DNA from: Ancylostoma caninum
Taxonomy: Eukaryota; Nematoda; Chromadorea; Rhabditida; Ancylostomatidae
NCBI GenBank assembly: GCA_037903475.1
Contig: JBAJFG010000076.1
Span: forward strand, 372,001 to 436,000
Direction: 5' to 3'
Length of the DNA: 64,000 nt
The notes under the pieces are model-generated. The model searched no databases and had not been told where the DNA came from. It saw only the letters and a program-made list of their open reading frames with translations. Numbering within the stretch: position 1 is the stretch's first letter; each line of letters starts with the position of its first letter. Positions 37,601 to 49,974 of this stretch are shown here, piece by piece. The position numbers and the translations under genes were made by a program.

Positions 37601-40600
37601 ACTGTTTATGCTCCCATTGCTGCTAAGATGCTCGCTGTGGTACGCATTCACTACGAGTTGCTTGAAACAAACTGATCATCACATGCATCTTGGACTCACT
37701 TCCAGACATACGACTGCACTGGTCTTGGAAAGGAAGCGAAGGATAAGTCATCTGACTGCAGAAGTGATATAGGAACTCCAACATCTGGTAGAGCCATGAA
37801 CAAACTGGAAATCAAGAATTACACCATGCCTCTACAAGATGCCCTCGAGTTGGTAAGTGTTGGAGCATCGGAAAACACAAAGAACAGCTATTCCTTCCAC
37901 AAATTATTCCCCTTATTTAGTTCCTGGCAACATAAGTTCTATCGAATTAGGAGCTTTTTAGAACGTTTGTGCCTTAACTGCTTCCCACGGAACATAAAAG
38001 GATGAAAAAGGTTAAAAGCACTATCTCATATTAAAGTTTTTTTCTGAGATTTGAATACGAAAAAATCTCCATTAGACGCAGATCATAATGGTGTACATTA
38101 TTCCTCCTAAAAGTGCTCACCAACCAGCTCCTAAGTACCTCCTTTTTTTTGGAAAATTTCGGATATTCGCTATGATAACTTCTACAAGTAGTAGGAGCAA
38201 AGTGCATGAAGTTGACATCACCAGTTGCGCAACTTTGTGGTAGATGCCTCGATGTTCTCCACATAAAAGGGGCTAGAATGGGTATTTTTGTGAGGAACTA
38301 CATATCTGAACCACGTTGATAGGTATCTCCTGTAGATCCTTTTTATGTAGAAATCTCGAAAACGATTGTGAGCTGAGACATTGCCTTTATAAGATAAGGC
38401 CGCATCTGGATCGAGCATTAGCTTAGAAAGGGAGCAATGTAAACCAAGTTTGAATATTGAACTAGGCAATGTGCCCAAGTTTGTTTCTGCAGTCTCTAAG
38501 TCTCACAAAAATGTCTATCTCACTTCTTTTTCATTCTTTGTGCCATTCTCTGGCATTTGACGGGCAGGTTCGCACAATTCTTCCAACTTTATTTTCTGAG
38601 ATGTTCAACACCGTTTACCTCCATCGGCATCCACTTAAGGACAGTGTGTCACCTCGTTTCATAGGGTGTGGATATCGGCACACTCTCAGGGCGCAGCACT
38701 AGGTGGTCAGTGTCGGTTGGGGAGTACTAAGTCCAGTCGGATGCCGAATAGGGCTACTAAGTACCTACACACTAGGGTTCTTTTAGGAAAAGCAGATGGC
38801 ACTAAAAAGTGACTTAAATAAGCGTTAGTGAGACGACGAATGATGTTTCAGCCAGAAATGCGTACCATTTAGCGAAGACAGCCTAAATCATCTCGAATTC
38901 AAGCTAAAATCCTCCAAAAACCGATCTCAGTACGAAACTGTTTGATCCCGCCAGAACTCGTTGAAACTTGTTATAGGACCTGTCAGATACAAGAATTTGT
39001 CATTGGGGCGTGGTTTTTTCTCTCAAACCCGGAACTTTCCTAGGAAATTTCTCTCGTTTGAGGAAGTGTTCCGATATGCTGTTCAACTCAAAGAAATGCG
39101 CCTAGGTGGTACCAACTCTCCCCCGAACTGGCATCTTTCGTTTTTGAGAAACCGTCTTCGTTTTTGAAAAAAACCGTCATTAATGGTCAAAAAATGGTCA
39201 AAAACCACTTTTTGACCATTAATGACGGTTTTTCTCAAAAACGAAGACGGTTTCTCACAAATGAACGGTGCCACTTTGGGGGGATACTCGTTGATATAGT
39301 GCGCATCTACAGTCAAAATTCCAACATGAGACGTCTCCTACAGGTTGAGCAACACCTGATTATCACTGGAGCGCACCAGAGTGAGAGTGCAGGGTAGGGA
39401 TGGAGTAAATGGCTGCACAACGGTGGTCTTCAGCCACGTTTGATGTGATCGAGTTTGATGATCCTCCAGAAGTGCTTCTCTGAAATCTGCTTGTCTCTAA
39501 TATCAGTAGACAGTTAGCGGTTGGCTACGCCCCGGACATTGGTGCTAAGCCCCCTGAATCTGCAGGACGCTACTAAGTCCTGGTGGTCAATGACCACCTA
39601 GTGCTGCGCCCTGCACATTCTAGACCTACTCGTCACGCTGATTCCAACGATGTGCATCATAGCCCATAAAAGTGCCGGAAACCTTTTCGGCGGGTCCGAA
39701 TGTGCAGTTCACGGACCACTTGGGCGGAGCGGTCCGTGACTGTGCTGGCTGGCCGCTACGGCTACAGCGTTGCCCAACACGTCTCAACGTGTCCGATCGA
39801 TAAGATCAACGGCTCTTCATCCGTCCATTCGGCTCGACAAACTGTTCCAAACCCCGCCCCGAAGAACGATTAAAATCAGGATCAGCCAAAATCTCAAACA
39901 CGAATACGAGGTGACATACTGCCTTTAAGCGCACAGTAACAAGCGACGATGGCAGCCAGAAAGCCAAAATTTTTTGTTAGCTTTTTTTGAATTCCTTATT
40001 TTATAAATATTTTTAAAACTTTTTTTTCTAAAATTTAAACTTAAAATGAATGATTTATCTACTCTCCTCCTTCCCCCCCCCTAAAATTAGGATAAATCGA
40101 GTTACCAAATTGAAGAAGACCCCAGTTTTTCTCTTATTTACTCCCCTCGTCGCTTCCGTTCACCACGGATCAGAGAAAACAGTCGTGTGCCCCACAATGA
40201 GGACAAACTCAGGGTTCTCATAATATATAGACGGATAATCAACCACAACACTTCGCGTGTGGTCCAGCCATTGAACGAAAACCAGGGCCCGTAGTAAAGT
40301 GTCCAGTGCGATCATCGCACATCACCTTCAGGGCGATGATCGCACTTCGCCTTGGAGAGGAGTATGGTGATCATCGCCGCGGGCATCTCCGAGTGAGATT
40401 CTCCGAGTACTTCACTCAGCGTCTCTCCACCCCGCACACCATCTAGTCGCCAAATGATGGCGATCATCGCTCTCCAAGGCGATGAGATCAGCGCCCCGTA
40501 CATACCAGGGATGAGCGGATACGAGATTATTCACGACCCGGATAACGGTGCGGATAACGGATAGGCCAAAAATGACCGGATAACGGATACCGGATAACGG

Positions 40601-42747
40601 ATAAGTGTTAAGATACTACAAAGCACCACCTTCTACTAATACCAAGAATAATATTAAGATATTATCAATACCAATATCTACTAATATCTAATATGTATGA
40701 AGAATTATAAAAGGGATATACGACCTGAACATTGTGGATGAAAATTAGCACAAGCACAGGTCTTCTCATTAATCAGCAAATCCGCCATTCTCGAAACGAC
40801 GCTGTGCATGGCGTAAATATAAGAAGAAACAAATGTAGTATCTAGGTTTCACGAAAACAACAGCGAAACTTGGATATTTGATAACTCGATTGGCACACTA
40901 GTTACATATGATGATGCGTGACCAGGGCGTCTTCAATATAAAGACCCCCATAACGAACTCTGGTCCTTCCACGGTTTCGGGTGAATATCATCGTAAGGGA
41001 AAAGGGGGCGTTACCAGGCCACCGTGATTGGCACATTGATCGAATACACCAATCACAGTGGCTTTTTAATGCCCCATTTCCTCTCACGATGATACATACC
41101 CCACGGTTTCTTCTTTAGACCCACTAAAGACAACACGACAAAGATGTTTTTTTTTTCGTCACATAGGCTGATCCTTTGCTCCATATATCTTTTATATAGT
41201 TCTGGTAAACCTTCTAGTACTGACTGAATATTATGGTCATATTCACTCCTAAACACTATGTGTAAATAGATCCGAAAAGGGCACAGCGGGATTAAATGAA
41301 TAGTCGAATTGAACTTCGCGAGTAAGAGGGCATTACTCATCTGTAAGTTGTGATGTCATCAACTTCAACTTTGTCAGAGGTCACAACATTAGTCAGCGTT
41401 GTTGATAATCTTACAGGCAAACAATGGTTTCGAGGTTATTGCCTCGATTGTCAGAAAACCCAGTAAACCTGAGCAAGAGCCTTTCTAGACGAGTACAAGT
41501 CTGTATTACCTTCTCCTACATCGCTTCCAGACTCAAATCACATACCAGGAAAAATGCGCTAGATCATGTGACACGACGGATTTTCTTGAAAAGGAAGCTC
41601 TCCTCTGTTGGGAGCGTGTGGAATGAATCTACTATTGTTGGCCTTATCCGCACCGTTATCCGGCATCAAAGGCCCGGATAACGGTGCGGATAACGGACAG
41701 GCCAAAACCTACGGATAACGGTAAAACGGATAACCGGATACGGACAATCCGCTCATCCCTGGTACATGCTCGCAGCACCACCATGGATGGTGACGACCTT
41801 CCATTCCTCAGTGTTGGAATGTCGTCGCGCGTGCTATCATCGCCCCAAATGTGGCGACGAGTTGTACAGGCAGCTGATCTCACCGCCATGACACTTTACT
41901 ATGGCCCCACCTTTATCTGTGAGCTAATAAGTGAAGAAAATACAATGGAATAGGATCGACCCCGAGTAAAGCGTTTCCTCTTCAGAAATTGACTTTTAGA
42001 TAGATAGAATAGATTTCTATCAATACGGAGCCATCCGTGCTGACGATGCGAATATTCTTGCGTACCTCTATTTTACTTCACACCTGTTCAGGCAATAACA
42101 ACGTGGTGGAATCAAGTTGAAAGTGAAGGCCTTCCCGCTGATCTCAAATATACAACTGAGATGGAAACTGCAGGCAAATTTACCAATTTCGTAAATGTGA
42201 GGATTCAGTCAATGTATTTCACGCGAGATTGTTGGAAAATGGAGTATTTACTTCGTTTGAGATGGCCAATGAAAACGTCGACAGCGTTGGATGTGCGGTG
42301 ACGCAGTGCAAACCAACTGGAGTGACACGGGTGGTGTGTGAATACAACACGTGAGGAACTTTTAATTTTAGAAAAAAAGACCTGCTAGCCCTTAAAATAA
42401 GAATATGCGTAGCAATATTAGAAGATAGTGCAATTTCGAAAATAGAATACATCATTCGCCCATCAGTTCCAACTGTAACACGAAGATACGAATGAAACGA
42501 CGACTACTCTTTGTTCGCCTTTAGTCATCCTCTCGAAGAGACCAGGAAAAGCTAGCCATTATTGGCGAACACTGTGCACTTTCTGATATGTTACATTCTG
42601 CAATCCTCTTATTTGAATGTCCGCTCTTTCAGGACACCAGTGACAGATGAAGTCGTCTATACAAAGGCAAACAAGAAACCGTGCTCCGGTTGCACTACCA
42701 TTAATAAGGCCTGTGGAAAAGATTACTCGGAGGGATTGTGTGTGTGA
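31615..42747 (+). CDS. Double-CAP secreted protein, ASP-1-like (gene A)
   Basis: Thirteen exons: 31615-31632, 31801-31849, 31973-32121, 35768-35880, 35952-36084, 36148-36236, 36840-36946, 37401-37482, 37564-37639, 37706-37852, 42092-42196, 42262-42350, 42633-42747. All join in phase to give 423 aa, matching two-domain hookworm activation-associated secreted proteins (about 424 aa). A signal peptide (MGTFHLTLLIVVVALLNGANS) is split over exons 1-2. CAP domain 1: HNEKR (43-47), WDCNLE (74-79), AWYDEV, GIGC (162-165). A Cys-rich hinge (CEKCGSDTC) follows. CAP domain 2: HNYYR (243-247), TYDC, WWNQVE, SVGC, and a Cys-rich tail ending EGLCV. Such proteins are secreted into the host by infective larvae and adults; the molecular activity is not established. 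Domain 2 lacks the usual GHFTQ-type histidine. Intron 8 is GC-AG. Introns 3 (3.6 kb) and 10 (4.2 kb) are swollen by inserted elements. Confidence 0.93.
33665..33893 (+). mobile_element. Family X element, uninterrupted copy
   Basis: Begins CAATTTATACTAGCTGCGTG and continues through ATGAAGACCGGTCAACA and GCGTGCGTCAGAGCTGCGAC. It matches the copy at 19.8-20.5 kb but lacks the two insertions nested there. Its right TIR is missing where the adjoining hairpin begins. Confidence 0.7.
33888..33964. mobile_element. 77-bp near-perfect hairpin
   Basis: The arms CAACTCAATC.TCTCGAAGCC and ATAAAGGCA pair with TGCCTTTAT and GGGTTTCGAGATGATTGAGTTG across a loop of about 9 bp. A tiny foldback element, or the stem of a larger lost element. 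It abuts the family X copy. Confidence 0.75.
34091..34682. mobile_element. 592-bp TIR element in gene A intron 3
   Basis: The left end AGGCCGAATTCCGGCGTGGC and right end GCCACGCCGGAATTCGGCCT form TIRs of 25 bp or more (continuing into GGCCAGC repeats). The flanks show a possible 3-bp duplication (ACG on both sides). The interior encodes nothing recognisable; part of it resembles 21.9 kb. Confidence 0.75.
37483..37563 (+). other. GC-AG intron (intron 8 of gene A)
   Basis: The donor is ACTACAG|GCAAAG and the acceptor ATAGTTCAG|GAGAC. The split codon AG|G restores R-R after HNYY. No in-phase GT donor is available at the exon end. The paralogue has the same 81-bp length, position and GC donor. 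Confidence 0.85.
38687..39613. mobile_element. hAT-like non-autonomous element nested in another element
   Basis: A perfect 23-bp TIR starts CAGGGCGCAGCACTAGGTGG and is mirrored at the right end. It is flanked by the 8-bp near-duplication CACACTCT/CACATTCT. A CAGGG start and an 8-bp duplication are hallmarks of the hAT superfamily. The interior contains a further foldback (39093-39308) and no transposase. Confidence 0.8.
39093..39308. mobile_element. Foldback element, third level of nesting
   Basis: The arms run from ATGCGCCTAGGTGGTACC through GTTTTTGAGAAACCGTCTTC to AACCGTCATTAATGGTC, with the complement on the other side of a centre near 39200. The apparent peptide KTVINGQKMVKNHFLTINDG is a palindrome artefact seen on both strands. 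Confidence 0.8.
40283..41912. mobile_element. TIR element interrupted by a hAT-like MITE
   Basis: The left GGGCCCGTAGTAAAGTGTC and right GACACTTTACTATGGCCCC ends pair as TIRs. The body (CGATGATCGC/GCGATGATC repeats) is split by the element at 40509-41759. No coding capacity. Confidence 0.6.
40509..41759 (+). mobile_element. hAT-like MITE, GGATAACGG family, copy 1
   Basis: The TIRs are CAGGGATGAGCGGAT and ATCCGCTCATCCCTG, with 8-bp flanks GTACATAC/GTACATGC. Subterminal regions carry repeated GGATAACGG motifs, which in hAT elements are typical transposase-binding sites. The interior of about 1.1 kb has no intact transposase. It lies inside intron 10 of gene A and is closely similar to the copy at 57.2 kb. 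Confidence 0.85.
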
Positions 42748-42783
42748 CAAAAAAAAACCGGGGAATACTCTTTCCCCTGTAAT

Positions 42784-42789
42784 AATAAA
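42784..42789 (+). terminator. Polyadenylation signal of gene A
   Basis: A canonical AATAAA lies 37 bp after the stop codon at 42747, a normal spacing for a short nematode 3' UTR. Confidence 0.6.
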
Positions 42790-43113
42790 GCATATCTATT
42801 CAGCTTTTCTAATATACCCACTGAAACACTGAAACAAAGGGGCCAGAATTTCAGCATCCAACTGCTACAAGTATTGTTTCCCAGGAGCTAATGTTTGGAA
42901 GTAATTTATCAAAACATGAGTATTGTAAAGAATGATGGGGTGCGGAAAAAGCTCGAGCAACTACAGCAAGAAAGGAAGTGAAATCTGAATAGGTTCAAGC
43001 AACCTCTCACATAGGTTGAAAGAGGTATGAAAGATCACTAATACTTTCCCTTTGGAATCAACGTTCTCCATTGTCCAACAGTGAATTATCCTAATTCTTC
43101 TTAATTGGCAGTT

Positions 43114-43661
<548 letters not shown>

Positions 43662-44327
43662 CTGCTGAAAGAACCCAATCGCGAGGGTCTAGCCATCCTA
43701 CCTCGAGATGACGTCGAACCCCACCCTTGCCTGCATCGCCAAGCAGGCCTTGAAACAGTTTCATTGGCGATGTTCTTCCGCGTTTATGTTCTACACAGCT
43801 TACTAGTTCAAATAATATTGGGTGCGTTCTGGTCTCTATTAAATACAAGGAGGAAATGGTATTTTTCCTCTAATTAGCGCTTTTCTGCTTCAGCCTAAAA
43901 GTTGAGAATTTCAATGCTTCTGTGAGAACACTCGATAATACAATTGTAGAGGAAGGAACGCGCTTTCACAAGATATAGGGCATGCTGCGGAATGATGGCA
44001 ATGAGGCACAAAAAACGCAACTGAAAAGAAGCGCAAGGACTTATGCTAACACCTAATAGTCATTAGAATGATTAGTTCCCTGCATAATTCTATCCCTTCA
44101 AGTGAAGAGGGAAATAATAACGTAGGGTTCCTCTCGTTGAGCTACAGGAGAAACAAAAACAAACGACCTGACATGACTTGCTTCTGTATAAAGTTCTTCA
44201 CGGATCAGTTGGTCTCGCAACCAGTAGTATGTTCTAAGTTAGAGCATCTTGTAATCGAGGTTCAACTAGAAAACTGATAATAGCTAGGCCAAGGAAAAGG
44301 ATCGAGCGACGAAAGAGCAGGTACAGA

Positions 44328-45547
44328 CTAGCAAATACTAAGCAAAAACAGTTCATAATTGTCTGTATTACTTTGGTTATTCTGTATTTCCCCTTCAACA
44401 GCTCGATAAATTTTGATGTCATCAGCGAACATGTTACAAGTCACACCTGATGAGGAGAACATATAAGGGAAATCAGCGGTGACTATGTTAAACAATAGAG
44501 GCGAATGCACTCCCCTTGTCCACTTGAAACTTTGCATGGACTGGAAAAGGAGTCTCCAACCATGACTTGAAACGTTCTATTCCTGATGAATTCAGCAACC
44601 CAATTCCCAGCTAGAGGATGGATTCCAATAAGGTCCAATTTAAGGATTAGAATGTTGTGAGGAACTTTATCGAACTTTATCCTCATGGAAATCGAAATAA
44701 ATGACATCTGAGCTTCCACCAGCATAGTAAACTGCAGTTCAATCATCGAGAGATTTAAGCAATGGCGTTCCCGTCTATCTACCCTTCCAAAATCCATGTT
44801 GACAATTTGATACGATACTATGCTTGTCTGGATGACTGTGTAGATACTTTTTCAGAATCTTCTCGAATACACACCAAAAATCGAACTAAGACTTATGCGT
44901 CTGTAGTTTTCTGGGTCCTAGTTTTCATTTCTGACAAGGATAGTTTCGTAACAACGACCAAACTAACGCCGCACTGATATCATTCTACAAAACTTCTCTA
45001 TCACACAATGAACAATTACAGGATTATAGATAGACTTTCCAGTCGTCCGCGAACGCGCAATCTTAACACCTTGCCCAAGAACAGCCTCTGCTAGATCATA
45101 GTTGTAAATGTTAATGGTAGAGAGGGCATCCCTTGTGGGACACCGCAGGTGCTATCTTGGCTATCTTGAAAAAGGTCTACCTCGTAATTTTCTGCACACC
45201 TTGTATTGATCCTGATTCAACGTGGCCCTTTCAATCACCTCTTCGATGATCAAGTTACTGACTAGCTCGTAGAGCATTTTCCATGCTCTCCTTTCCGTCC
45301 AGACTTCACAAGAGCTCACGAATTCCTGGCATATTGGAGAAGATACCCTGCATGAACGAAAGGTTGATACTGTGGGTTGAGCCCTCACACATCGCTCGAA
45401 TTTGAATTCATAAAGCAAAATTCCACAAATTTGCTGACTGTAGCTAACATTAGTATTACGGCTAAAATACGGCAACGCTGTGGTCAAGATCAGAGCCAAA
45501 AGTGCCATAGGTAGCAGAAATTTCAGCACATATAAAAAAGGCTGCAA
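44328..45547 (-). pseudogene. CR1/Jockey-like LINE reverse transcriptase relics
   Basis: On the minus strand, 44797-44483 contains FDKVPHNILILKLDLIGI and the following RT palm sequence. 44537-44328 contains SPLLFNIVTADFP and the catalytic FADDIKIYR motif. A second relic around 45170-45020 contains GVPQG and FADDWKVY in shifted frames. Two partial RT copies, each broken by frameshifts and stops, lie in the same orientation. Confidence 0.7.
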
Positions 45548-46007
45548 GACATGGAAACCGCAAGGACCAAAACAACATCAAACGATGAAATACCACCAAC
45601 TGCCCCGGAACTTTTGCACGCACCTAATACTAATGTTGTGGTTGTTGACAGGAGGTTACTAGTTACAACTTGCAAGCCGAGCTGTGGTAGAACACAATGT
45701 AAGGTATACACGTTACATCGATAAATTGATCTAGAGATTTTCTTTTGAATTTGAGTTGTCGGAATCGTTTCCGTTTCATGTAGACATTGTTGTACATACA
45801 GGGCATTCACCTTGGAGTAAACATCGTGCGCGATCTGATCCATTCCAATAGATCAAATTCTCAGTCGAAAGACCATGTGAAAGTGGAGGTTCCAGCAATT
45901 CGCGCGTAGCCTTTGTACTGGGTCCGCAATTGCACCGATTTTACTCCCGGAAAAACACCCTGTACAGGTGCTTCAGAACAGCGTTCGATCAGCGCAATAC
46001 TGATTAA

Positions 46008-46654
46008 CCCATTGACGACCGCGCCCATTTTTGCGTGTCTGGCGCGTGGGACCAACGCCCCTTTTAAGAGTGCGGCGCCCGCGGAGTTCCACACTGTTAC
46101 GATAAGATAACTAGGACTAAAACAGATATTTTTGCAGAAACAATTGTGAAATCTATTTTCAGAAGATTACAAGTATCATCGGATAAAAAAGTAGAGATTC
46201 TAAACGCTTCTGGATTCCATTAAGACCGAAGGAAGTTTGTAGAGGGTGTTTTTAGTGTTATATGGGAGTGTCCAGAGACTATACACGTTCCTAAGGCTCT
46301 AGCCTGACTAATAAGGAAGCGAGGATGTGAAGAACGTGATTCTGTGTAGGAAATATGGCTTTTGCACAGAGTAATTCCATCCACAACAAAAGAAATGTGA
46401 AGCAATCTTTCTCGACTTCAAAATTCCATCCTTTTCATGATGTATGTCGCAATAAGGAAGAACTCCTCCTTGAACTGCACTTGTATGAGACCTTTTTAGG
46501 AAGAATTGTAACCATTCCATATTGAAATGCTGCAAAATGGTTCGAAAATAAGGTCCAGTACTTGTCAAAAAGGGCGCGGCTCACCGGTGAGCCGCGCGGT
46601 ACCACGCGACCAAAAAAGCGCGGCTCACCGATGAGCCACGCGGTCGTCAATGGG
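46008..46654. mobile_element. piggyBac-type MITE with TTAA target duplication
   Basis: The ends CCCATTGACGACCGCG and CGCGGTCGTCAATGGG are perfect TIRs of 16 bp, each flanked by TTAA (46004-46007 and 46655-46658). TTAA targets and CCC-starting termini are diagnostic of the piggyBac superfamily. The interior of about 600 bp has no transposase. The right side has two GCGCGGCTCACCG hairpin-like repeats. Confidence 0.85.
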
Positions 46655-46889
46655 TTAATAGGTGAATGTAAGGTAGCTCTGCGCTCCGATACTTATGATT
46701 TTTCACATTCCGACGCGGTTTTGTGGTGAAGTAGGTGCAAGACCTCCATCTGCACCCCACAGAAATCATAACACGTCTTATTTGTGTACAGCGTATCAAA
46801 CAACCCAATAGACATGTCATCAACGATTTCTGGATAAAACTAAGCAAAAATCAATGAAATCGGTTTGAACAGCAAAACTGTCCATAGTT

Positions 46890-47319
46890 CTTGGCGGAAA
46901 GGGTGCTAAAATCTCAATAGGCTCTTAGGAGTCATGTATTCAACGTTTGGTCGTGATTGGTACAGGGCTCTGTAACATTCCCTTCTCTTGGGAATGCACT
47001 GTGATAAAAACGTTAAGGGATGCCTCGAGTAGGCTCTCGGCTGTGGGCTTGGATGGAGCAGAGGTAAAGCAGCGGACTGTGAAGTAATCGAAGAGCAATG
47101 GTAAATGATCGGTAGGTCATTTCGGAATCCTCGAGCGGTAGTGGGGTGATAAGTTTTGTTCAAAAACCCCCATTTCGGGACATGCGGAGGAGGGTACCGG
47201 GACTTCCGGAGGACTAAATCGGGACTTGCGGTCTGTGACAGACCGGCTCTCCTGACCAAGCTCTCCGGGTGCCCTGCAGTAGTCCTACGCATGTGTGCGA
47301 TACTTTGCCTGAGTAGTTA
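46890..47319. repeat. Dispersed repeat shared with 31.1 kb
   Basis: It shares the same ordered blocks as 31090-31275, with an additional segment of about 230 bp between the GGAATGCACTG and CTGCAGTAGTCCT blocks, and is then interrupted by the Tc1/mariner-type MITE at 47320. Confidence 0.6.
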
Positions 47320-47582
47320 CAGTGGACGTCAGTGGCGTTGGCCCATCTGCAGCCTCGAGAAGGGTGTCGCGCAACCGCGCCGCGCGCGCCGTAACCTATG
47401 CGTTCTGCTGCTGTTATGCAATTTCTAGCAGCTTTCCTACCCGATTCTAAGAATTTTCGAGCAAATCGAGAAGAAAGAGCCTAGAAATAGCACTCCGGCG
47501 ACAACGACGCCGAACCCAGTGCGCGGTAGGCGCACCGTCTTTCTCGAGGCCACAAATGGGCCACCTCCAATGCCGTCCACTG
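47320..47582. mobile_element. Tc1/mariner-type MITE with TA duplication
   Basis: The ends CAGTGGACG and CGTCCACTG are flanked by TA on both sides (47318-47319, 47583-47584). Longer imperfect TIRs continue through GGCCCAT and CCTCGAGAA. 263 bp, non-coding. Confidence 0.75.
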
Positions 47583-47654
47583 TATTGGTTGTGTTGAAAA
47601 AGAAAAATAAGTTTGAAAAAACAGCTCAAAAATAGCGAGAGACTTTTCCGACAA

Positions 47655-49400
47655 GCTAATGCAACAGAGGATTCTAGTAAAGATTTGCTGAACTCTCTCC
47701 ACTATTTTTTTCTGAAATGTATGAAATTCTCCTTATGAGTTGCGTACACTCCTCATCTCCGCTCGCCCGGCTTAACGCGGACTTCAAGTTTTCTCCTAAT
47801 GTCAGCCTCTATCGCAATTGTTTCATCACACATCCATATGTGAAGCTACTTTCTGATGTGATGAGATATCCTCCTGCTTGTTGCAACCGCATTTCTTACA
47901 TGCCTATGGACCATGACCACTTACTCCCAACATTGCGTGGGATGCCCTTCCGATGACTGTAGTAGCTGTGAACTTCCTGTAATTGACACCACGCCGGTAA
48001 TCACTCAAAATGATCTAACAATAGTTGGGAGACAAGACCGTGACACACATTTGCTTTTGGGCCTCAGCAGAAAGGCTTACTGAATATTTTGGCGCTTTCC
48101 ATGTATATCACAGGAATGAGCGCATCGAGTGGATCTAAAATCTGTCAACATCTCAGAACGGAAATGAGCTGATACGCTGAATTTTAAGTTGTAATAAGCA
48201 TTATTACGTGTTCTGTACTTCCTAAAGCTCATCGCTTCTCATCAGTGCCCCCGTAATCCTGCTTAGTTGCCACGGCACGAATAATGCAATTCTATCGAAT
48301 TCGTTCACGTGCATCATGGTAAAACATGGATTATTAGCAAAAAAACTGCGTGCAACAATGGATGAATCCATGGTGGAATGGACTTCATTGTGTAAACGTC
48401 AATATTTCGCTTTGTCCAACAATCTCTTCATAAAACAAATCGCTGTAGTGATAGGAACGTTGGTGCTGGTGGGGGCCACTGACATTCAATGGAAAATCGA
48501 ATCAAAATGCACTTGCATAATAGAGTGTATCCTTCATAGGTGTTGAAAAAATGAAAGGTTTCTGAATATGACTGCTTCCTAGGTAACATTTATTTGATAT
48601 TAAATGTACTCCATCGATTTCTGCAACGAGGGATCCCTCCCGATTTTCTACGAAGCTACTTGGCGTGAGCCCGGATGGCGGATAAGGGTGTTTACCGAAA
48701 GCATTCATTTGCTTGCCTTACGATGCGGACGGATCTAAGTGATAAACTCTTTAGTTCGGCAGTGTTGAATTCGATGAGAGGTGCCGGCATTTGAGTGTGA
48801 ACATGAACTCACGGGTATGGGTAAGTGCAAATGCTTGTAGGTTGACTGTATTTGGCTGTATTCAGCGAAAAGCCCTCAACGACTGGGAAGGAGATGAGAG
48901 GTCCAGGTGAAGACATTGCTCCACCTGGCAATCGAACGCCAGCGACAGACTGGAGTGACAGGCCAGCTGATGAAAAAACCCACGTCACATCACGTGGATC
49001 ATTATTTCAAATGGATTAAAGAATGCTACGGCGTACGGTGAAATCGGCGACCACTCACGGGGCTCGGTAAGTGCGGAAAATATCTTGCGGGAGTCCTCGA
49101 CGCTGCGCGAACAGCGGCAGCGAGAGAAAACAGGCGACCCGTTAGGGATCACAACGTAGCGTAGACATGCATTTTGACTTGATCGTCGGCGCGTGGACAG
49201 GCCGTTCGTGTGAACTGGCAGCAGTATTGCAGCACAACCGAATCGACATGTACGCTGTGCAGTAGACAGTGGTCTGACAACGAGTCCGATGGATGCGGCT
49301 TTGGAGTTCTCCACAGTGGCAGCCAGGTACAAGAAATCGCGTCGGCATTATCGTCTCTGAACGGCTTAGGGGAACACTTGAGGGGAAGACCCGCAATCTT
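47655..49400 (+). repeat. 1.4-kb dispersed repeat copy 2 running into a degenerate RTE endonuclease region
   Basis: 47660-49030 is collinear with 22890-24360. From about 49030 the sequence matches 50070-50360 (CGCGAACGGCGGCA..., CATGTGAACTGGCAGCAG..., ACAAGAAATGG.GTCGGCAT) with many mutations, corresponding to the start of the RTE endonuclease region. No intact frame. Confidence 0.7.
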
Positions 49401-49642
49401 CCCATTATGGACTTCTTCTACAGCGTGCCCGAAAGTGTTTGCGTATAGGGTCAGCTAGTCATTGCTCGTAAAAATGACGATTCCAGCTGCTCCGGACAGG
49501 GGTTGTTACCACTAGTAAAATTATATTAGTACAAGCTGGTGAAAAATGCGATCTCATCCACCAATACCGAGACAAAATCCTTAGAACGTATTAGGAAAGA
49601 GTGGAGTCACTTTCGTATACTATTATGTTTTGAGATGTTTTA

Positions 49643-49974
49643 ATGGATTTAACATTGCTCAACTCCGTTGTACCATATTCTGATGCTACATACATATTCA
49701 CCTTCATTAATCAATTTAAATTATATTTTTTAGTTGCAAGTTCCGCATTTTCCCTTCCTTATCACCTGCACATGGCTGGGTGGAGTGAATGCCCTCCAGG
49801 AAATAAAATGGTTGGAATTAAGCTAGGAGCACAGTACAATAGAAGATTTAGCAGCATATCTGACTCATTAAAGAAGAACAATATGACAGTATACACTTCA
49901 TGTTCGTTCTTCTTTAAACCTGGTCCGGGAAATACTTTTCCAGATTGGAGGACTTGTCATGGGTCAACTCTAAT
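49643..49974 (+). pseudogene. Orphan exon of unknown protein, cut by an RTE junction
   Basis: After an ATTTTTTAG acceptor at about 49732, the frame reads LPYHLHMAGWSECPPG, KMVGIKLGAQYN, then TVYTSCSFFFKPGPG and FPDWRTCHGST. This has protein-like composition, with spaced cysteines, and is unlike the repeats around it. Similarity to the other RTE copies begins immediately after (about 49975), so the exon appears truncated at the insertion point. I do not recognise the family. No continuation was found beyond the RTE 3' end at 54.13 kb. Confidence 0.4.

Larger units (their letters stand above)
38634..39929. mobile_element. CTTAAAGGCAG-family element (copy 2) with nested hAT insertion
   Basis: The left end CTTAAGGACAGTGTGTCACC and right end GGTGACATACTGCCTTTAAG are TIRs. 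The right half matches 12.85-13.2 kb (GATAAGATCAACGGCT). The element is split by the insertion at 38687-39613. It lies in intron 10 of gene A. Confidence 0.75.

Noticed and set aside
41424..41681. Frames shared by the two 1.25-kb hAT-like MITEs (for example MVSRLLPRLSENPVNLSKSL)
   Set aside because: No transposase signature, and the frame differs after an indel between the copies; they persist because the elements are recent duplicates.
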